From Paraphysomonas bandaiensis (Eukaryota; Chrysophyceae), in contig CBFFRP010000551.1 of the NCBI GenBank assembly GCA_965644295.1, forward strand, positions 1 through 59,832: a DNA stretch of 59,832 nt. Reading direction: 5' to 3'. Below the pieces are notes generated by a model. That model was not told where the DNA came from and ran no database searches. It was given only the letters and a program-made list of their open reading frames with translations. Below, in pieces: positions 57,113 to 59,832 of the stretch; position 1 is the first letter of the stretch, and every line of letters begins with the position of its first letter. A program made the position numbers and the translations under genes.

Positions 57113-57213
57113 TCAGAAAACCCCCCAAAAAAGCAAAAAACCCTCCACTGTGTCCATTCTGGCACTGAACCACCAAAAACCCCCCCAACCGTGTCTTGAT
57201 CGGCACCGGGCTC
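57113..57213 (-). repeat. MULE right terminal inverted repeat
   Basis: The reverse complement pairs with 53411-53511. It is followed by atgtatgtatgtatg. Confidence 0.93.
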
Positions 57214-57332
57214 ATGTATGTATGTATGTATGTATGTATCTATAGCTAGCTATATCTGTGTTGTGTACCATGGTATGGGTATTATATGTGTATATGTATC
57301 GCAGGTTTCATCATACTCTCCCTCGTCCTCAA

Positions 57333-58472
57333 ATGTCGATCCCTGAATCCGTCCACCATATCATTCATTCTCTTGAACACCGTATCCAACAGGATGAAGG
57401 TCATCGCGGTATCTCTGATCTCATAGCCCCCAATGAGCTGATGGGGTCCTCATTAGCTCTTATTAACTGCAAGAAGATCGCTATTATCACAGGATTTCCC
57501 TGTCTAATCACACACACCCCTCCAACTGAGACAGATGGTCCTATGGGTGCTATAGCTATTGCGAAAACATTGCTTAAATTAGGTAAAGATGTGGTGATCG
57601 TAACAGATGAGTGTAATGAGGACCCTCTATTGGCCTGTGCTGCTGCTGCTCCTCTATATGGACCTCATCTATCTCTTGAGAGTTATCCTCCTCGAACTGT
57701 ATTTGATGAGAAGGATATGAAGCGGTTGTTACAGTTGTATAGGTATGATCTCTCATGGTCTGTGTGGTGTGGTAGTGTCGTATGTATTAGTATATGTCTT
57801 CACTGAGACAGGTTCCTTTCGTTGTATTCATGAACTGTGATGATTTCTTTGTATTGAGTTTTTTTTCATAATATTTTGGGCAGTTCGATTGATTGTGTGA
57901 TTGCTATTGAGAGGGCTGGTCCTGCTTCGGATGGCGTCTGTCGCACAATGAAAGGGCTCGATATGAACCATCTTGTAGCCCCACTTGAGCTGCTTCTATT
58001 ACCACCGTCTCATGACTCAGGTGGTACTGAACCGTTTTCTAAAATCACTTCAATTGGTATTGGAGATGGGGGAAATGAAGTGGGTATGGGCAAAATATTT
58101 GACAAGGTGTGCAACAGCAGGATTCCTAATGCGCAGTCTATAGCATGTTTAGTGCCCTCCGACCATATAATCGTAGCCTCTGTGTCAAACTGGGGGGGAT
58201 ACGCTCTTGCCGCTGCTGTTGCGGTCTTGCATCATGCACAAAATTTATCTGACGCCGCCAGTGACCCAAGTGTATTGAGAGTTGCTCTTGAAGACAGTCT
58301 GCCATCAGAGGAGGAACAACGGGCTGCTTGTCAAGGACTTGTGAATGCAGGTGCGCGGGACGGAATAACCAAAGAACAGGCGTTATATGTAGATGGCATG
58401 CCTCTCGAGGCCAGCCTAGAGGTACTGAGAGATATAAGAAGGATTGCGTTAGGTGTACTCGATTTGAAGTAA
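57333..58472 (+). CDS. D-glutamate cyclase-like protein (DUF4392 domain), 332 aa
   Basis: Exon 1 is 57333-57742, the intron 57743-57883 (GTATGA...GGGCAG, phase 2), and exon 2 is 57884-58472; the join is in frame. Motifs IAIITGFPCLI, PPTETDGPMGAIAIAKTLL, CVIAIERAGPASDGVCRTM and SIGIGDGGNEVGMGK are those of the DUF4392 domain found in mitochondrial D-glutamate cyclase (DGLUCY/C14orf159), which converts D-glutamate to 5-oxo-D-proline. The animal protein has an additional N-terminal domain that is missing here. The first ATG of good context gives MSIPESVHHI. An acceptor-like gtatcgcag at 57295-57303 hints at an upstream exon. The MULE and TATG tract directly upstream could have separated or replaced it. 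Confidence 0.88.
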
Positions 58473-58921
58473 TTATAGCCCTAATCGAATAGTTTCTGAT
58501 ATCTATCCACTGTAGTAACAATAGGGTAAGATTCAGTTCACTTAAAGACGTGGAGGATATTGTTAGAAATATGACTCCGTATTATATGTCAAGTTATGAC
58601 ACAATTGGATGATTTACTAAGTTAACTGGACATGTATTCACTCATTAATCTTGTTATAATTAAATATCAATATCTCTTCTCATTCATCGATTTCATGCTA
58701 TCTACCACCAATAATTTCTCGTACGATATTACATCGTCACTATCTTGCATGAACAATATATTATATTCAGTTTGTGAAATATAACATAATTGACACGACT
58801 GCTAATCACTTGCACCCCAATCGATAGCACTGCACCCCCATCTATGCACAAACCAGACTTGCGGGTTTGCTCCCAAAATATTTATAATATGATGTGAATG
58901 AACGCTTATTATTGTTGCCAA
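58473..58921. other. Intergenic, AT-rich
   Basis: This is the 3' flank of the D-glutamate cyclase-like gene. No gene is recognised. Confidence 0.4.
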
Positions 58922-59078
58922 AGCACCTAACACGGTCAATGATATCCGCTAGATAACGCCACGCAGTATTCCCTCTAAGAACAAAGATTGCTGCTAAGAC
59001 AGTGTCAAGTAAGTTAAAACAATGACATGCAAGAAATAACATATAGAATGGTACGCATCCATAAAATGAACCAAGTCC
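58922..59078 (+). repeat. Dispersed repeat, copy 2 (pair with 3360-3513)
   Basis: Same strand and similar length as copy 1; see that entry for shared blocks. Flanking sequences are unrelated. Confidence 0.8.
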
Positions 59079-59145
59079 ATTTTATATCACACACCACACC
59101 GCATGCATTCTTGCATACACACCGTGTATACTCACACGTATTATG

Positions 59146-59382
59146 TCATAATAAACAAAACTGAGGGTGCGTCTTATTTAGAATACTGAATTCTCCTTTG
59201 CAACTCATGAGCTCACCGTTCTCACTGTGTAAGTCGAACTCCGCATCCTTCAGCTTACCCATCATCACGCCATAAGTGAATTCGTCCTTGACTGTAATTG
59301 TCTTGTCGCATTCGCGTCCATCATAGAGGAAAGATATCAACATTACTCTACGATTATGATCCACCATCGCTTGGTATCCCAC
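59146..59382 (-). CDS. Hypothetical 78-aa ORF
   Basis: The frame reads like real protein (RRVMLISFLYDGRECDKTI, KDEFTYGVMMGKLKDAEFDL) with alternating polar and hydrophobic residues. I cannot assign it. It may be a terminal exon of a gene continuing to the right (upstream on this strand), because the frame starts close to other polar sequence. No motif is seen. Confidence 0.3.
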   Translation of the reverse strand: MGYQAMVDHNRRVMLISFLYDGRECDKTITVKDEFTYGVMMGKLKDAEFDLHSENGELMSCKGEFSILNKTHPQFCLL

Positions 59383-59798
59383 CGCTGAATTTCTCTCTCC
59401 TCCTGCGTCTGTTTCTATTCTGCCATTGAAGCCTTCCGTTACGCATCGATTAAAGATACAACATTTTCCACTACCAGATCATTAATATCTGGATTACGCT
59501 TGCCTGAATATGACACTATCATGTATGCCTTCATGGTGTGGTCAATGTGATGACTGTCGTCTATACACATACATGCATATGCATATCATGGACTTGTACA
59601 TTCCAACTCAAAAAAAAGAGATTTCAGTTTATTATTTTCAGTGATCACAACAAACTGGCACTATTCAGGCAATGTCTACCACTGAATTTCTTCCTTGACG
59701 ACCAAAATCACTAAAATTGAGGTTTTAATTTTCATACTTCTACCGTTTTTTGAGTTTTTTCCCAAATTTTGAAAATTTTGATTATGGCGTAAAAAACA

Positions 59799-59825
59799 AA
59801 CCGTGTCTTGATCGGCACCGGGTTC
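59799..59825 (-). repeat. Third copy of the MULE terminal sequence
   Basis: The reverse complement reads GAACCCGGTGCCGATCAAGA followed by cacggtt, nearly the first 27 bp of the MULE TIR. Orientation equals the right end at 57213. It marks the right end of a second, related element whose interior differs. Confidence 0.8.
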
Positions 59826-59832
59826 AATAGAA

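Larger units (their letters stand above)
53411..57213. mobile_element. Mutator-like element (MULE) in a TATG microsatellite (3803 bp)
   Basis: Inverted ends of about 101 bp (53411-53511 and 57113-57213) start GAGCCCGGTGCCGATCAAGA and differ by a few substitutions and homopolymer changes. Both outer ends abut TATG repeats, compatible with a 10-bp duplication ATGTATGTAT, although the period of the microsatellite prevents proof. A MULE transposase gene on the minus strand fills much of the interior. A third copy of this terminal sequence lies at 59799-59825. Confidence 0.88.

Overview
The window is nuclear DNA of a protist-like eukaryote. It carries spliceosomal introns with GT..AG borders and CTAAC-type branch points, LTR and DNA transposons, and a truncated 18S rRNA gene whose sequence looks like a stramenopile (ochrophyte or relative). 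That placement is a reading by eye, not a phylogeny. Most of the window is repeats and mobile elements. The cellular genes are an F-box/ankyrin family, a LRR-Roc-COR (Roco) gene, a PRMT1-type arginine methyltransferase and a D-glutamate cyclase-like gene.

Layout. 1-3.3 kb: frameshifted Copia pol cut off by a PiggyBac-like transposase. 4.1-5.9 kb: an unknown ORF, a minisatellite and a retroelement-like zinc-motif fragment. 6.37-8.31 kb: a 225-bp tandem array in which every unit is one 102-nt exon plus one 123-nt intron; it splices in silico into a 311-aa protein. 8.76-10.6 kb: probable 5' ETS and about 1.29 kb of 18S rRNA, then AT-rich DNA. 11.07-28.99 kb: three F-box/ankyrin paralogues (about 8, 33 and 23 copies of a 29-aa repeat), each with a (CATA)n tract just upstream and shared flanks. 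One tract holds a TA-flanked Tc1/mariner-IS630-type element with 198-bp TIRs and two convergent genes. A second, spliced transposase lies at 23.9-25.4 kb. 29.77-35.41 kb: intact Copia element with 258-bp LTRs that appear identical.

36.3-42.5 kb: minus-strand multi-exon Roco gene whose Roc P-loop looks degenerate. 42.6-47.9 kb: a (CATA)n tract and a large inverted duplication, each arm with an identical 200-codon gene; the spacer holds a decayed hAT element and pieces of the Copia-type LTR. 48.3-50.5 kb: 8-exon PRMT. 52.65-57.21 kb: a long (TATG)n tract holding a MULE whose transposase has one in-frame nonsense codon. 57.3-58.5 kb: two-exon D-glutamate cyclase-like gene. The rest is dispersed repeats.

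Most notable: the exon-intron tandem array; the two-gene Tc1/mariner-type transposon whose long TIRs form the upstream region of both genes; the degenerate Roc domain; and repeated use of the same CATA/TATG microsatellite as an insertion site.
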